Shown one piece after another: positions 1-12,600 of a stretch of 64,000 nucleotides of DNA. The notes under the pieces were generated by a model. It saw only the letters and a list, made by a program, of their open reading frames with translations. It was not told where the DNA came from and ran no database searches. Source of the stretch: Chara braunii (taxonomy: Eukaryota > Streptophyta > Charophyceae > Charales > Characeae); NCBI GenBank assembly GCA_003427395.1, contig BFEA01000004.1, positions 5,930,671 to 5,994,670 on the forward strand, given 5' to 3'. The position numbers and the translations under genes were made by a program. Position 1 is the stretch's first letter. Every line of letters starts with the position of its first letter.

Positions 1-273
1 AATCTTTTTGGAAAGGCCCATTCGTCAAAAAACAAATTTCCCATTCTCCGTCCTGAGTCTCCGATCTTTTTGGAAAGGCCCGTTCGTCCAGCTGTACTGG
101 TGAAGTAAGGAAAAGCATAAAGCTGCTTTACTTTTGAAGGGAAATAAATAAATAAGAAGAGCGTTGCTCAGTGATCGGTGTGTGAAAAAACACCAGTTCT
201 ATTTGAGATGTGTAAGCTGCCTTTCTGCCTTGCTGGATAGCATCTTGTGTTTCTCTTTCGACTTGAATATAAT

Positions 274-339
274 AAGCATGGTCATTATCGCTGCATTTAG
301 ACTGAAAGTTGGTCCAAATGCAGCTCCAATGACAATGTG
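274..339. repeat. Foldback (MITE-like) element, copy A
   Basis: Two roughly 23-bp arms (278-300 and 313-336) are imperfect inverted copies around the centre agactgaaagtt. The arms and centre resemble the longer hairpin at 54431-54531, so both belong to one small inverted-repeat family. This copy is more decayed. Confidence 0.55.
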
Positions 340-1393
340 TTCTATTTGGGTTAAGGTAGGCAGGCAAGCAGGCTACGGTCCGCTTGGGTAAGACGGGCCA
401 ACTTTTGAAAAAGAATCTTCGGCTGTTCAGTTAGTCTGTACCAGTTTTGAACAGACAATCAGGCCGTATCTCCAGATTTGGTTTTGACGGTTCAGCTCGT
501 CTGTACCAGTCCTGAAGATTTGGTTTTCCTGAATCTTTGTTGAAGTTCAGTGTACCCTGTCGCTGTCCAGCAGGACGAATGCCCACGAAACTGCGGATAT
601 GGGGGTTGAGAATAAGGGTTTGGGAGGGTTTTCTCAAATAGCAAACACAACAGGAGCAGCATTAAACATGGTAAACAGCAGCAGCGACAGCAAATGAAAG
701 ACAATACTAAGACAAAGAAGAATGCAAAGAACAAAAGGCGAAGAAGGTGAAGGATAAGGAGTTGAGGAGACCGACCATTGCTACTGGGGTTTTCAACTTC
801 CAAATTTCTATTATGAAAGTAAAAGATGTGCAGAAGTTTGACACGGAAGGAGTAGAAACCCCTTTCACTCTCCCCTCTCTTGCTCCCAACCCAACCGCAC
901 CAGACGGATTGGGTCATCCTCTGAAACTACCAACTTGTGAGGCCTGCCAGGACGACGTTTCTGCTGTTGTCCGGCATTCTTCCTGGCCTTTGGCTTACAG
1001 AGGGCCTCTCGTGATGATGCTGTGGCCGTGCAGGGGGGACGTCATGTAATGGGTCTGTCCTCTTTCTCCTCATGTTTTTCCAGAGGTTGTCATATTAGAC
1101 ATCCTCGCTCGGTGTAACAGTAGTAGCTACTGTTGTCTACTGCTCCTGCTGCTCTTGCACGGAAGCCTGCTTGTTTTGCTGCTTTCACGGCCAGCTGCTG
1201 GACCACATTTGGGTGGGGCTTGTGCCCCCATGCCATTGCTGGTGTTGGTTGTTGCTCTGCAACCCACTCACCCCTCCTGCACATTTTGTCTGCTTCTTGC
1301 TGCAGATTTCTCCATCTTCTTGATGTACAGGCTCGTCTTCGTGCCTCACATTCTGTTTCTCACATCCCTCGAGAATGTTAGTCCTTAGACGTT

Positions 1394-1648
1394 CTCCTGC
1401 TGCCCAACTTCTCTGTCGTGTCCATCTCTCTCCCTCTGGGTCGGGACTGCAACACGACGAGCCTCCTCCTCACTGATCCACCTCTCAGCAATATGAGTCA
1501 CCATCTGCCGTAGAGGATCTCCTGCTGATCCTCCTGCTGCCCAACTTCTCTGTTGTGTCCCTCTCTGTCCCTCTGGGTCGGGACTACAACACGAGGAGCC
1601 TCCTCCTCACGGATCCACCTCTCAGCAATACGAGTCACCATCTGCCGT
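1394..1648. repeat. Tandem duplication, about 137-bp period
   Basis: The segment beginning ctcctgctgcccaacttctc at 1394 recurs at 1531 and both copies run to a shared atctgccg end (1510 and 1648). The copies differ at scattered positions. Lies upstream of the first recognised exon. Confidence 0.8.
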
Positions 1649-3272
1649 GCCCTTCGCCCTACTTGTGTCCTCCTCTGTTGCTACTTGCCATTGTTTTCAG
1701 TCTACTGTACAGGGCCCTCCATCACAGATCGAATCCCAGTCGGTTGGCTCCGCGAAGGACCCCCAAGCCTCTTCTCCAGGGACTCAAGTGAGAGGCTGTT
1801 TCTCCTCTTCGAGTGGGTGAATGGATGAAGTCCATTGATGCCCAGTTTCGCTCTGCCTGTACTGCTGTGCTCCACATTCCCATTAGGCTGATTGCAAAGG
1901 CTTACAACTCTGGACAATGTCCACTGTAGGCAAATGATGCAAGGAGTCAGCAACGCAGTACATCCACTCAGCCTTCCTCACTTACGCAATCCTTACAGGT
2001 TGTTTGGTGAACGCACGGAGATCTCCCCAGAAATCTCCATTGTCCATCCCCTCCACCTCCCTCTGGTTTGCCTTAAGAAGTAAAACTGTGTGTTCTACAC
2101 AAGGGTGCTGTCTTGATCATTGAGCCAATGCGGTTGTCTTGATCGTTGAGCCAGTGCGGCTGGCTCCTTCGTGGATCAAGAAGGAAGGCAGTTGTATGTG
2201 TGGGCTGCCGCATCATCTGCGCATGGTCTTTCACCTTCTCAATCATTTTTCCCCTTAATATTTCCCTCCTTCATGAGCACGACACTCGATGGTTTGGTTG
2301 CAATCATGAGGTTGGTGGGAGGTCTGTCCGTGTAAACCAGTACACGAGTCTTTCATGGAAGTCAAGGAGTCCAAGTACGACTTCCTTCAGTCTGTTTTTA
2401 GGGAGGTGAGTGCATCCCTGGGCTTATATATTGGGTGGGCAGCCAACCTGCGAACCTCTGGGCCTGGTTTGTGTCAAGGTTGCCTTGATAGTAGTTTCTC
2501 TGGGTTGTTGTCTGTCCATTTTCCTGCAAGGGTTAAGAGCTGCAGGAAAGGACTGAGACCCTGTTTCAATTTCAGGACGTCCGGTGCGCCAACCTCTGTG
2601 CGTGGCCTGTGTTGAGAATACACTCAGATCGAAGTTGAAGATACCACCATATCTGTCCACTTTCCAGGCTGGGTGCAGGACTACTGGAAAGGAATGGTAC
2701 CATCCTTAGGCCTATGTGTGACGGCCAAATTCTTTTTAGGGAAATATTTACTGCCATGTGCCGGTTGAGGAAATTGCCGAAATATCGCTGAGGTCAGTTA
2801 TGAAAATTACCAAGGCTGGAATTGAAATTATGTATATTTGCTGAATTTAAATTGTGGTACTTGCTGATTGTTCCTACACTGCAGGTTGCATTCCAGGCCT
2901 CGTCTCGGCAGCTTTTGCCTTTGTGAGACCTGAGCAACCCTTTGGAAACCGGTCGTGTGCGGATCCCAGCCACATTTCATGGATTGTTTCCGTGTTTGTT
3001 AATCAGCATCCAGTCGTTTGGGAATGGAATGAGAAGTTGAAGCAAAGAGATCAATGTTGATGGCATGTAGACCACTGGTACTAAAAACAAATCAGTGTGT
3101 TCCTATATTATACTGTATAGTTGTGTCATGTTACCACCATGGGAGTACCCTGAAGTTTCCCGTTTTCAGTGAAGGCATTGAAGGCGATCAATAACTTGCG
3201 GTGAACGTAAAGCATGGTGATTGTATCTTTGGTATCAAAAGTAAGGGAAAAGAATTGTCGGTGTACAAGGAA

Positions 3273-3371
3273 GGGAGTACTGAGGACGCGAAGTAACGTA
3301 AAAAGCTACCTAGGTATTAAAAAGGACGGGAGTACTGAGGGCGCGAAGTAACGTAAAAAGCTACCTAGGTA
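3273..3371. repeat. Tandem duplication, 55-bp period, next to an exon
   Basis: Two nearly identical units starting gggagtactgagg and ending ctacctaggta lie just 43 bp upstream of the first recognised exon, in its acceptor-side intron. Confidence 0.8.
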
Positions 3372-3413
3372 ATGTGAAAAGCTCTCTAATGATTCAGTTG
3401 ATGCTTTTTGCAG

Positions 3414-4510
3414 GATGCTGCTTTGTGAAATATTCAAATCGGGAGAGTGCGATGAATGCTATAAATGCGTTGAATGGACTATACACAATGGAGGTAGGTT
3501 TGTGTGATTAATTGTCTTCAAGCTTCTTAACCATTCTCGTTCATGACATAGTGTACATCAGATTCCCGACCTAGAGATAATGCAGGTAGGTGGGTGGGAT
3601 TGGCAAGTTCGTTTTTCTGTACTAGTTACGGAAAGGATGAGTTTCATACAGGACAGGAGTGATCAGAGCAAAGGATGAGTTTCATACAGGTCAAGAGTGA
3701 TCAGAACAACGGCAAGACTGGACAGTATCGTAGAAATGACCGCTTTGGCTGTAATGCTTGTACGATGTAGGATGTGCACTCAGTCTAAGATGCTCCTTGA
3801 CGAGGTGGTGGTTGAATAGGAGTGTGGTAGAGGTAGCCTCTTTGGATGTAAGGTCTGTGGACCGTCTAAGACATACTTGAGGAGGGGGTGGTTGCATTAA
3901 GAGCGAAGTCAATAAGCCAAAAGGTGTATGATATTGTCTGTTTGTGGCTCCAGTTGTCAGCTTATACCATGCAGGATGTTTACTCAGCCTATGATGCTCC
4001 TTGACGAGGTGGTGGTAGAATAGGAGTGTGGTACCTCTTTGGATGTAAGGTATGTGGAGCCTGTAGGCTGTTCACTTAGGTTTAGATACTCCTTGAGGAT
4101 AAGAGCAAAGTCAATAAGCCAGAAGGTGTATGATATTGTCTGTTTGTGGTTCCAGTCGTCAGTTTGGTGGGTGTTTTGCATAATGTGCGGCGCCTCCTGA
4201 TTATGACATCCTGTGCGGTTTTGTTTTGGAGGTGATGTTTTGCATGTCAATGTGCGGGAAAAGAATGCTGTAGCCTCTAGGGGATTTGTCTGATTCAGTT
4301 GTCTGACAAACTGGAGTTTGTGTGCCTGGCTTGCATGTACATCCTTTGGCTTTGCCTAATGCTGATTGACCATGTGGCTCAATCTGATAATTTTGCTGCG
4401 GAATATATGTTCTGATTGGCTTGTTATTGCTGTTTCCAGGGGAGTGATCAACCTTTGGCGGTGCGGTTTGCGGATCCAAAGAAGCCTAAGGGCACGATGG
4501 AGATGCAAGG
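3414..4510 (+). CDS. Exons for C-terminal half of an FCA-like RRM
   Basis: Exon 3414-3493 enters in phase with one base from an unseen upstream exon and encodes RNP1 (GCCFVKY) and the following helix. Exon 4440-4510 adds the last strand with the FCA-like run [14 protein letters not shown]. The splice pair is ttttgcag before and gtaggt after the first exon, and ttccag and gtaata around the second. CELF proteins usually lack this PKKPK-type end, which is why the RRM is assigned to the FCA type. Confidence 0.88.
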
Positions 4511-6570
4511 GTAATACCCTTCAGCTGGTTGGCCTCACCCATGTGTATGCGAAAATTATCCACAACTGAGAATGGTGTGCTATCACTGTCACTATTCGGA
4601 GCAGTTTCTGACAAACTGATGTTTGTGACACTGGCTTCAACTACGTGGAGTATTTTCCTGGATGTTCTCAATTTTGAGCCCAATCCCTGAACATACAGCT
4701 GATGCAACAGGATTGCAAAGGCGAACAGTAGTGTTGTAATAGTATGATGATCGTGGAACAGTTGATCTAATGCATCTGAGGTGATGTGCTCGGTGGTGAT
4801 TGAGCTGTGGGTGTTCTTAGAAGCTTCAATAGATCTCTTGCAGGCATCTATCTTCTGACAATGATTGTAATTGGGCAATCGTTGCTTTGCTGTCACAGGC
4901 CATAGAGGCCAAGGCCACTAGCATAAGGTGGTCTGGATCTCCTTGGGTGAGCAGCGCCCAAACAGTATTTTCAGAATGACCAGCAAGGGATTGGGTTTTG
5001 TGGCAATCAAGAAAAAAGCCCAATGGAACTGGTCCAAGACCCCAAGTTACAACAAGAGGGGTTTAAGCCTCTAGGGGGCCTTGCATCTTTGGAATGTGAC
5101 GCTGCACTGGACACTAAACAATTTAAGCCTTTCCGGGGCCTTGCATCTTTCGCATGTGATACGGCACTGGACACTGGACAATGTACTCGTGCTGCACACA
5201 CAGCCTGCAGTTTCACATGGCTATGGTGAACTGTCTTCCTGTATCTGTTGCCCAGCTTGTGAGTCAGTGGGTGTGAAGATTGGATTCATGGCTGTGGTGA
5301 ACTAGGTTCCTGGATCTGTTGGGATTCTTGTCATGGATTTGGTGTAAACAGGGTGGGAGCTGATCGCTTCTTAAGGGATTGTTGCAATGCATACTGTGTT
5401 GTCGTCTTTTGTGAACATGACCAAACGTTTATGAGATTCCACTCTGTGGCCAGGTGATTGAGGCAGCCTGGAGTAACTTCATTCGTGATGCTCTTCTTGA
5501 ATGGCAGGTTTGGTGGGCCAGGATTCCGTCCAAGGGGAGGCCCATTTATGTCAAGGTAAGCTTTCACATGGTCCTGAACTTTATATTTTCTTATCTCAGT
5601 GTTTGGTATGATTAAAGCTGCGGCTGCTGCTGTCCCTAGCTCATTTGCCACCAATCATCACGTCCGTTTGTTTCCCTCTTGTGGTCTTACCTCATCGCGT
5701 GGCATTTAGCGTGAGTTCCTTTCCTCCTGAGTTGGCGGCCTCTTCTTCTTTAAGTTGGTTTATGTATTGCTTGTTGTCAATTTGCCGCATGCAGGCCGCT
5801 TGGCGAACCAGCACAAAGTGCTCAGAAAGGTCACCTTCTCTGTTGGTTTCTGACCTTGTGCTTACTCCATGAAGAATCCATCCCCTTGACTGACCCCTAA
5901 ATCCCTGTTCCCACACACCATCATGCCAAGCTTGTTTTCCCGTAGTTTCTGTGCTGTTGGATGTGTGGTCATCGACATGGGAGTGAAGTGGAAGTTGGAC
6001 TACTGTATGAACATGGGAAAATGTAGCTGTTCATGAAAGTTGTTTGTATGGAGAGAGCTTTTTTGAACCAAATATGTTTGAGTGCTGCATGTGTAATTTC
6101 CGAGTAGTCCCTGAGGACTTTGCATGGGAATGTCAGGCAATGCTCTGTGAGAACTGTGATTGAAACATTGATTAGAGTAACATGGGTGGGGCTGGCTCTT
6201 CACCACATGCAAGTGTGCTGGGGCTCTTTAAAATATGTACTACATATTGCCGCGTGAGTCAAGTGCGTACTTGGACTTCAACTCACATTTTTTTCTATGG
6301 GTGTGTGTATGTCTCTTGCTGCAGAGGCGGAATGCAAGGTGGCCGGGGGATGGGTTCGATGGATGGAGGGAGGCCACACATGTGGAGAGGTCCGATGGGT
6401 GGACCTGGAATTGGTCATATGGGACCTGGTGGTCCTATGGGTCCAAGAATGATGGCCGGCCCAATGGTATGCCCTCAAATCTTCTTGTTTTGTCTCTGGA
6501 ATGTCCTTGTTTTGTTGCTGGCATTGAAAGTGAACCATCGGGAGGTGGACTGTCTGGCAGAGATATATAG

Positions 6571-6610
<40 letters not shown>

Positions 6611-9600
6611 NNNNNNNNNNNNNNNNNNNNNNNNNNNNNNNNNNNNNNNNNNNNNNNNNNNNNNNNNNNNNNNNNNNNNNNNNNNNNNNNNNNNNNNNNN
6701 NNNNNNNNNNNNNNNNNNNNNNNNNNNNNNNNNNNNNNNNNNNNNNNNNNNNNNNNNNNNNNNNNNNNNNNNNNNNNNNNNNNNNNNNNNNNNNNNNNNN
6801 NNNNNNNNNNNNNNNNNNNNNNNNNNNNNNNNNNNNNNNNNNNNNNNNNNNNNNNNNNNNNNNNNNNNNNNNNNNNNNNNNNNNNNNNNNNNNNTTTGTT
6901 TCCTGTCCTTTTTTTTCCGTTGTTTTTTTTTTGGTTTTTTTTTTTTTGGTGTTTCTTTGTGTGTATGTGCGTGTGTGCGCGCACGTGTGTGTGTATGTGA
7001 GAGAGAGAGAGAGAGAGAGTTTCCATTGGTTGGTTGCCTCCACCATTCATGCATCAGCTGTCATATTTGTTTTTGCGATGAAAGTCGCAACGGGTCATCT
7101 AGTTGTAGTTGCAATCTTTTGGATGTACTGACGGGTACCCCTGTCTTTGACTTATGGCAGCTGTAATTTTGTGGGTATTGTGAACTCTGAATGGGTCTCC
7201 TTATGTCAATCTTTTGGCAGGGTGGGCTTGCGGGACCAATGGGTGGACAGGGTGGTCAAATGGGTGGACCTGGTCCAATGGGTGGAGCAGGGCCCTTGGG
7301 TCATCACGGGCCTATGGGAGCGCCCACCATGCTTCATCCAGGGCAGTCACAACAGCAGCCTCAGGTATGAATTGCACTTTCTGTGTAGTACTGTCTGCTT
7401 ACCTCACCCATCAATGGGGGTCTTGGTAATTTGAAGTTTATCTTTTGTATATAGCTGTCAGTGCCACCGTGGTTCCACATATGATGCAATGCACTGTGGA
7501 TGTTTTAGACGTGAGTTCCATCTTTGATGATATGGTCGTGCCTTCAGAGTTTGATGTGGGACACATGTTGGTTCCCAAGTGAGATGATTTTATGATAACT
7601 TTTATCTGAATTTAAGAGAATATTGTACTAATTTGTACGTATATTGCACCTTTCCTTGCAACAAATCCAAGGTTACTGCAAAGACACAGTGGAGGGCATG
7701 CCTATCACTAGATAGGCATGGGGATGATCCAAGAAGTCAAAAGGAGTGGAGAGAAACACAAATTGGCACCCCTCAGAGAGGCAAAGAGAGTAGCTTACAT
7801 GGATGGATATCCTCTGTGACCGTGGATGGAAATGGAGAAGAAGGGGACGATGCAGCAGCCGAAATGATAGCAGATGGGGAGGGAGAAGAGGGGGACAAGT
7901 TTGGGGTAAAAGAAGAGAGTCCAGAAATGATAGCTAGCAGATTCTATCAACTCTTAACCATCTCCAATACGATGTCAAGTCTGGTCGGATCGCGTAGTAG
8001 TCACCCTGAAGTAGTTGCCAAGTCTCTGATTTCTCTCTCTCTCCGGTTAGAAAGAAGAAGTCTCTCCCTCTCTCCGTCTTGTAACCCAGATTCTGGCTGG
8101 TTAAGAGGCTACCTTGAATTGTGGCAGATCGCAGAGTGGTTTCCACTGTGGCCGGGGTGTTCTCTAAGCTTTGGTCCCCGGGTGGGTGCTCTTCTCTTCA
8201 ATGCTGCTGTAGACCTGTGTCAGTCTCTCCTATCTCCTCTAATAAAAACAGTAACTCTGCCCTACTGATGATCAACCGTCCTGTGCAGGAGCCAGGTGTT
8301 AAATGGAATGTCTAACTATGTCCCTCTGGTCCAGTGCTGCACAGGGCCTACCAGAGGTCTTGCCTGTGTGCATCCAGGGCTAGCCGATCAATGGTCCTAT
8401 AGTAAAGGGTAATATTTAGTAGGTAGGTAATTTTCCTGTAGTAGTAGGTGAGTTCTATGGCTGTTTGATTTGTGATTTCGTTTTCGTTTTTGGACGAGGA
8501 TATCAGGGCAATGGCTTGGGTGTAGCCATTTCCGTGCATAGACTGAAGCTTGGTAATGGCCCCTGTATTTTACTGGGTTGTCTGTGAGGAGTTCTGGCCG
8601 TCGTTGTTGAATTGATAACATGAGTTGTGGATTAAAGAGGAGGGATTAAAAGCAAATTGAGGAAGAAATAGGAGGAGACAAGGAGAAGACGAGGAACAAA
8701 AAAAGAACCAAGGAACGAAAAAAGAACCAAGGTCCAGGAAATGAACCTAATGATGTGGGGAAGTAAGGGTCCCTGGGCCCATAAATCCAACGCCAGGTCC
8801 TACAAGGTCTGTGTGGAAGACTCGTGCATGGCATGTGATGTCATTTGTGTGCAGCTGCATCTCTGCCTCTTGATGTGAGCATTCTGTCATCTCCACCTCT
8901 TCGTGTCATGGATGTTCTTGTGCTGCTGAGTGCAGACTTCTTTTGTTTGGCTTTGTTCATCTTATTCCATGTCATGGATGTCCTTGTTCTTTCTCTGATA
9001 TTCCAATCTCTAGGCCCTCCCATCTTTTGATCAGCTTTTCCCGTGGACTCGCCAGTATATGGAGTAATGTTTTGTGTTGCCTATCTAACCTTTTCCTCTC
9101 TTGCCCTGGCTGTGTCAGCAACCCGGTATGCAACAGCCTATGCCCTTAATGATGGGTGGACCTGGGGCGGGGGTTATGCCTTTGATGCAGCAACAGCAAC
9201 AAGCGCAGGTGAAGTCTTTACCCTTCACACTGGTGTGTTTATATCCTAAACTTCTGGAATTATTGAAATAAAGGCTGAATTTCCATTGTAACTAGCTTAA
9301 CGTTGCACGACTTTCATATAAAAATCTTAAGGTAAGTTGGTTTCTGGGTGTTTTTTAGGCAAATCTCTCGGGGGTGTTTGAGGTGTAGATAGCAATGGAG
9401 TGACAACAACGTTACCTTCTTGGCGAAGCAATGCCTGTTTGGCATAAGTGACAAACCTTGAGCGTCGACTGGATGGCATAAGTGACAAACCTTGAGCGTC
9501 GACTGGATAAGTGACAAACCTTGAGCTTCGACCTGCGCTTATTTCTGAGGCAGGTGGCATTAGTACGCATTACAAATGGCAAAATTTCAAGATTGCAGAT

Positions 9601-12600
9601 GGCGAAAATGATCCTGAAGATGGTGGAAATTTTGAAATTGTTCTTGTGACACAACATTTGCATGCTATTGGGTAATGTTTCAAAATTTTGATCCCCCACT
9701 GGTGGTACAGTTTTTTGTTCGTCGGGGAACAGGTTGTTGAAGGTCGATTTTGTAACAGGATGCTGTGGCCGAACGATTGTGACAGACAGTTGCCATGATG
9801 GGGTCTTGATGAGAGCTTGCTTCGCATCTCGCTCCACTACACGACACTCTACGTGCATTTGGACGATTTTTCTAGACCTGAGGCATTTGAAAAGTTGGAC
9901 TCGTGCAACTGTACGTGATCCAGAAAACGACCAAATGCATGCAGAGTATTCTGTAGTGGAGGGAGGCCCTCCGCGTATCGGGTTGGATATGTCTTCTGAA
10001 TTGGACATCGAAATCTTGTTGTTCATTGAATAATCAGACTTCTTTTGATGAATAGGTTAGAGGGAGTGACGCGTATGTTTTCTGGTGTGAAGTTTGCTTT
10101 TCATTGAAAATGGCTGTTGCAGAGGTTTCAGTCCTCTCTGGTTGGGGAGGAGTAACTATGTAAAGCTAGGGGCATGAGGAGTGTGGGAAAAGACTGCTAC
10201 TGACATGGAGTTGTCTATACACTTGGGTGATCCCTGTTCTGTGGTCTCAGGGTTACTACCAACCACCACCTCAACAAGCTGTGGATCCCCAGCAGCAGCC
10301 ACAGCCACAACAGCAGATGCCCCAGCATATGCAGCAGCAAATGCCACAGGGAATCCAGCAGCAAATGCCTCAACAGATGCAGCAGCAAACACCTTTGCAG
10401 CAGCAGGTAGCAATGACTGGCAAGATGGATTTGAGTGGAATTGAATGAATTCCTTTTTTTTCCGGAAACATTTGAGACCACTTCTTGATTGATGCGTGTC
10501 ATCCTTCCGCAGGGGCCATGCTAATCTTCTCTGTATCGTTCCAATTGTAAAGGACATCCAAAGTTCATGTCCAGTGCACTGTGAATGTGAATGCAAAGTG
10601 ATTACTATGGTTCAGCCGGCGCTTGATGGGGAGTTAATTGTACATGGTTGGTAATGCATCTGTCGGTTTGGGCAGTTGGGGCTGGCCTCGTATGCCAGGC
10701 GAAAGGACGTGGCCAGCTGTTTTTCGTTTTGCTGTAACACACACGTAAGAGGAGCTATGACCTGGCCATGATGGAGTGGAGCCTGTGACAGTCATGGGCA
10801 ACTGTTGGACCACTAAGCTATGTTGAAAGACTGACCTCTATGCTCTTTGTTGAATGAAGCTCTCTACATTACTAGTTGTCTTCTCAGACCTGACCACCAA
10901 TGACCCTTAAGTGGTAGTGATGTTGTGTCCTCTGTCTGTTTACAGCACCAGGGTTGCCCTCCTCCCTTGTCGAATGAAGCTTTCAAAGATTACGTGTGAT
11001 CGTTTCAGACCAGATGTCCCATTTCCTAGACTTTCTGAATTTTCAAACCACCAGTATGCTCCCCAGGCAAAAGTATCCTGTGAGAATATGTATGTTCGAA
11101 ACTTTTGCGGGTTTGGGGAACTGGGCCAAAATGTCTGGAGCCACCAGCCAAAACAAACAATCGTACTGGTGCCGGCTCGTTTTTTTTTTTCGTAATGGTG
11201 TGAAGCAGGATTTCGGGTCGGAAAATATGGCCTCGGTTGTATTGGTGGTTTAAGCTTGGGGAAGTCGTGTGGTTGCTCGACTGTCAGAGCACATTTTTTT
11301 CCTGACTGGGATTCTGTGTTGATGAGAATACTGGAAGCCAAATTCTCCACAAGATGGAAAGTGTGTCGATGTATGTTTAGCTTCAGGCAGTTCGTCTTAC
11401 GTGTTCAGTTTTGTGTCATAGATTAAGGGACATAGGGGGACACCAGATGTCAACCTTTCTTTTCATGGCAGAGCAAGCACGATGTTTGGATGCTGTTCTT
11501 TGGGATGCAGCAGGGGCAGCCTGCCCTGGGATGCAGGAGGGTCGGTTTGCCCTGAGGGACATTGAATATAACTTACAGGGAGGGTTAGGCTCTTGAGAAC
11601 TGCTGCTGCTGCTGCAAATGAGGATGCATTTTGTTAAACCGCCACTACCTTTCACATATGTCGGTGGCTGGCGAGGGCCCCACGAGGCCCCACGATTTCC
11701 GGAGGCCGCCAAGGCAAAAATGGCCGCCGATCAAATATATCAACAGTGGATGCGCGTTGGACCTGGCCTCCGAACATTTTAGGATGAGGTCTGTTTCCCA
11801 ATGCGACATAGTCCTAAAGGTGGTGGTGGGGTTTGAAGCGCGATAAATCTTTTCAGGGTGGGAAATTGAATGCTATGTTGGAAGATCGCATAAGTTTGTC
11901 CACTAGTTTATTGTGTGGGAGCACTGGGAGGGAAATAGTAAACTCAGTGCTCACTGGAATAGGTGAGAGCAACAATGAACTGGTCATTCATAGGCGAGTT
12001 GTGAATAAAGATTGGCATGGTCTGTTCTAGGCTTCTGGCTAGTGGTATAGCAACTACATTTGTGTTAGCATCAAGTAATGATGATGATGCAATTATCCTC
12101 ATGATGGGTTTTGCAGGGATATTACCAGCTGCCTCATGCGCAGCCGTCTGTTTCTGAACGAAAGGTGAGCTGTTTGCTCTTGTGTTTGTCATAGGATGGA
12201 GCAATGGAAATAACTCCGAGAAAAAAAGAGGATGTATGTATGTGGTTCATATCTTGCAGACTTGCATCCAAAACGTATTTTGAGTAAAAGCTGTTGGCTT
12301 TCTTAAACCACTGGGTCACCCGGGCCTCGAGGTGCTGCAGTGCGCTCCAAGCTTTTTTGAACCCGCCAGCTGCACACTTCTTTTTGTCTCTTGGCTGGTG
12401 CCGCCAGCCAACTGTGGTCTCGTAGCCCAGAGTCACGAAAACCTCGGAGTTGGCAACTCTACAAGGCTGGGGCTGTGTACACTGGCTTTTTAAATTCATG
12501 GAGTAGGGTTGGGGGGAGGGAACTCCTGGACACACACATCAAGAAGATTTGATGTTTATTGTTTTGAGAACGTGATAGAGGTTCTTGTAAGTTCTCTCTA

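Larger units (their letters stand above)
1..3413 (+). other. Non-coding DNA before the first recognisable exon
   Basis: No exon of the downstream gene could be recognised here on either strand, although the gene needs at least one RRM and the first half of another upstream. The stretch is probably a long first-visible intron or several introns. It holds a 66-bp foldback element near 274, a tandem duplication at 1394-1648, a second at 3273-3371, and a repeated segment at the left edge (the string tctttttggaaaggcccatt and a near copy about 63 bp later). ORFs here are short and repeat-derived. Confidence 0.5.

Noticed and set aside
2146-2760. Possible upstream exons of the RNA-binding protein
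   Set aside because: Searched for RNP1/RNP2 motifs and correctly phased donors; none found, only diverged repeat-like sequence.
6182-7054. Long frames on both strands across the AG repeat and N gap
   Set aside because: They read through unknown bases and low-complexity repeat; the only coding part is the exon 6325-6466 in the gene model.
10911-11195. 94-codon frame after a tttacag acceptor-like site
   Set aside because: No donor in phase and no resemblance to the Gln-rich linker.
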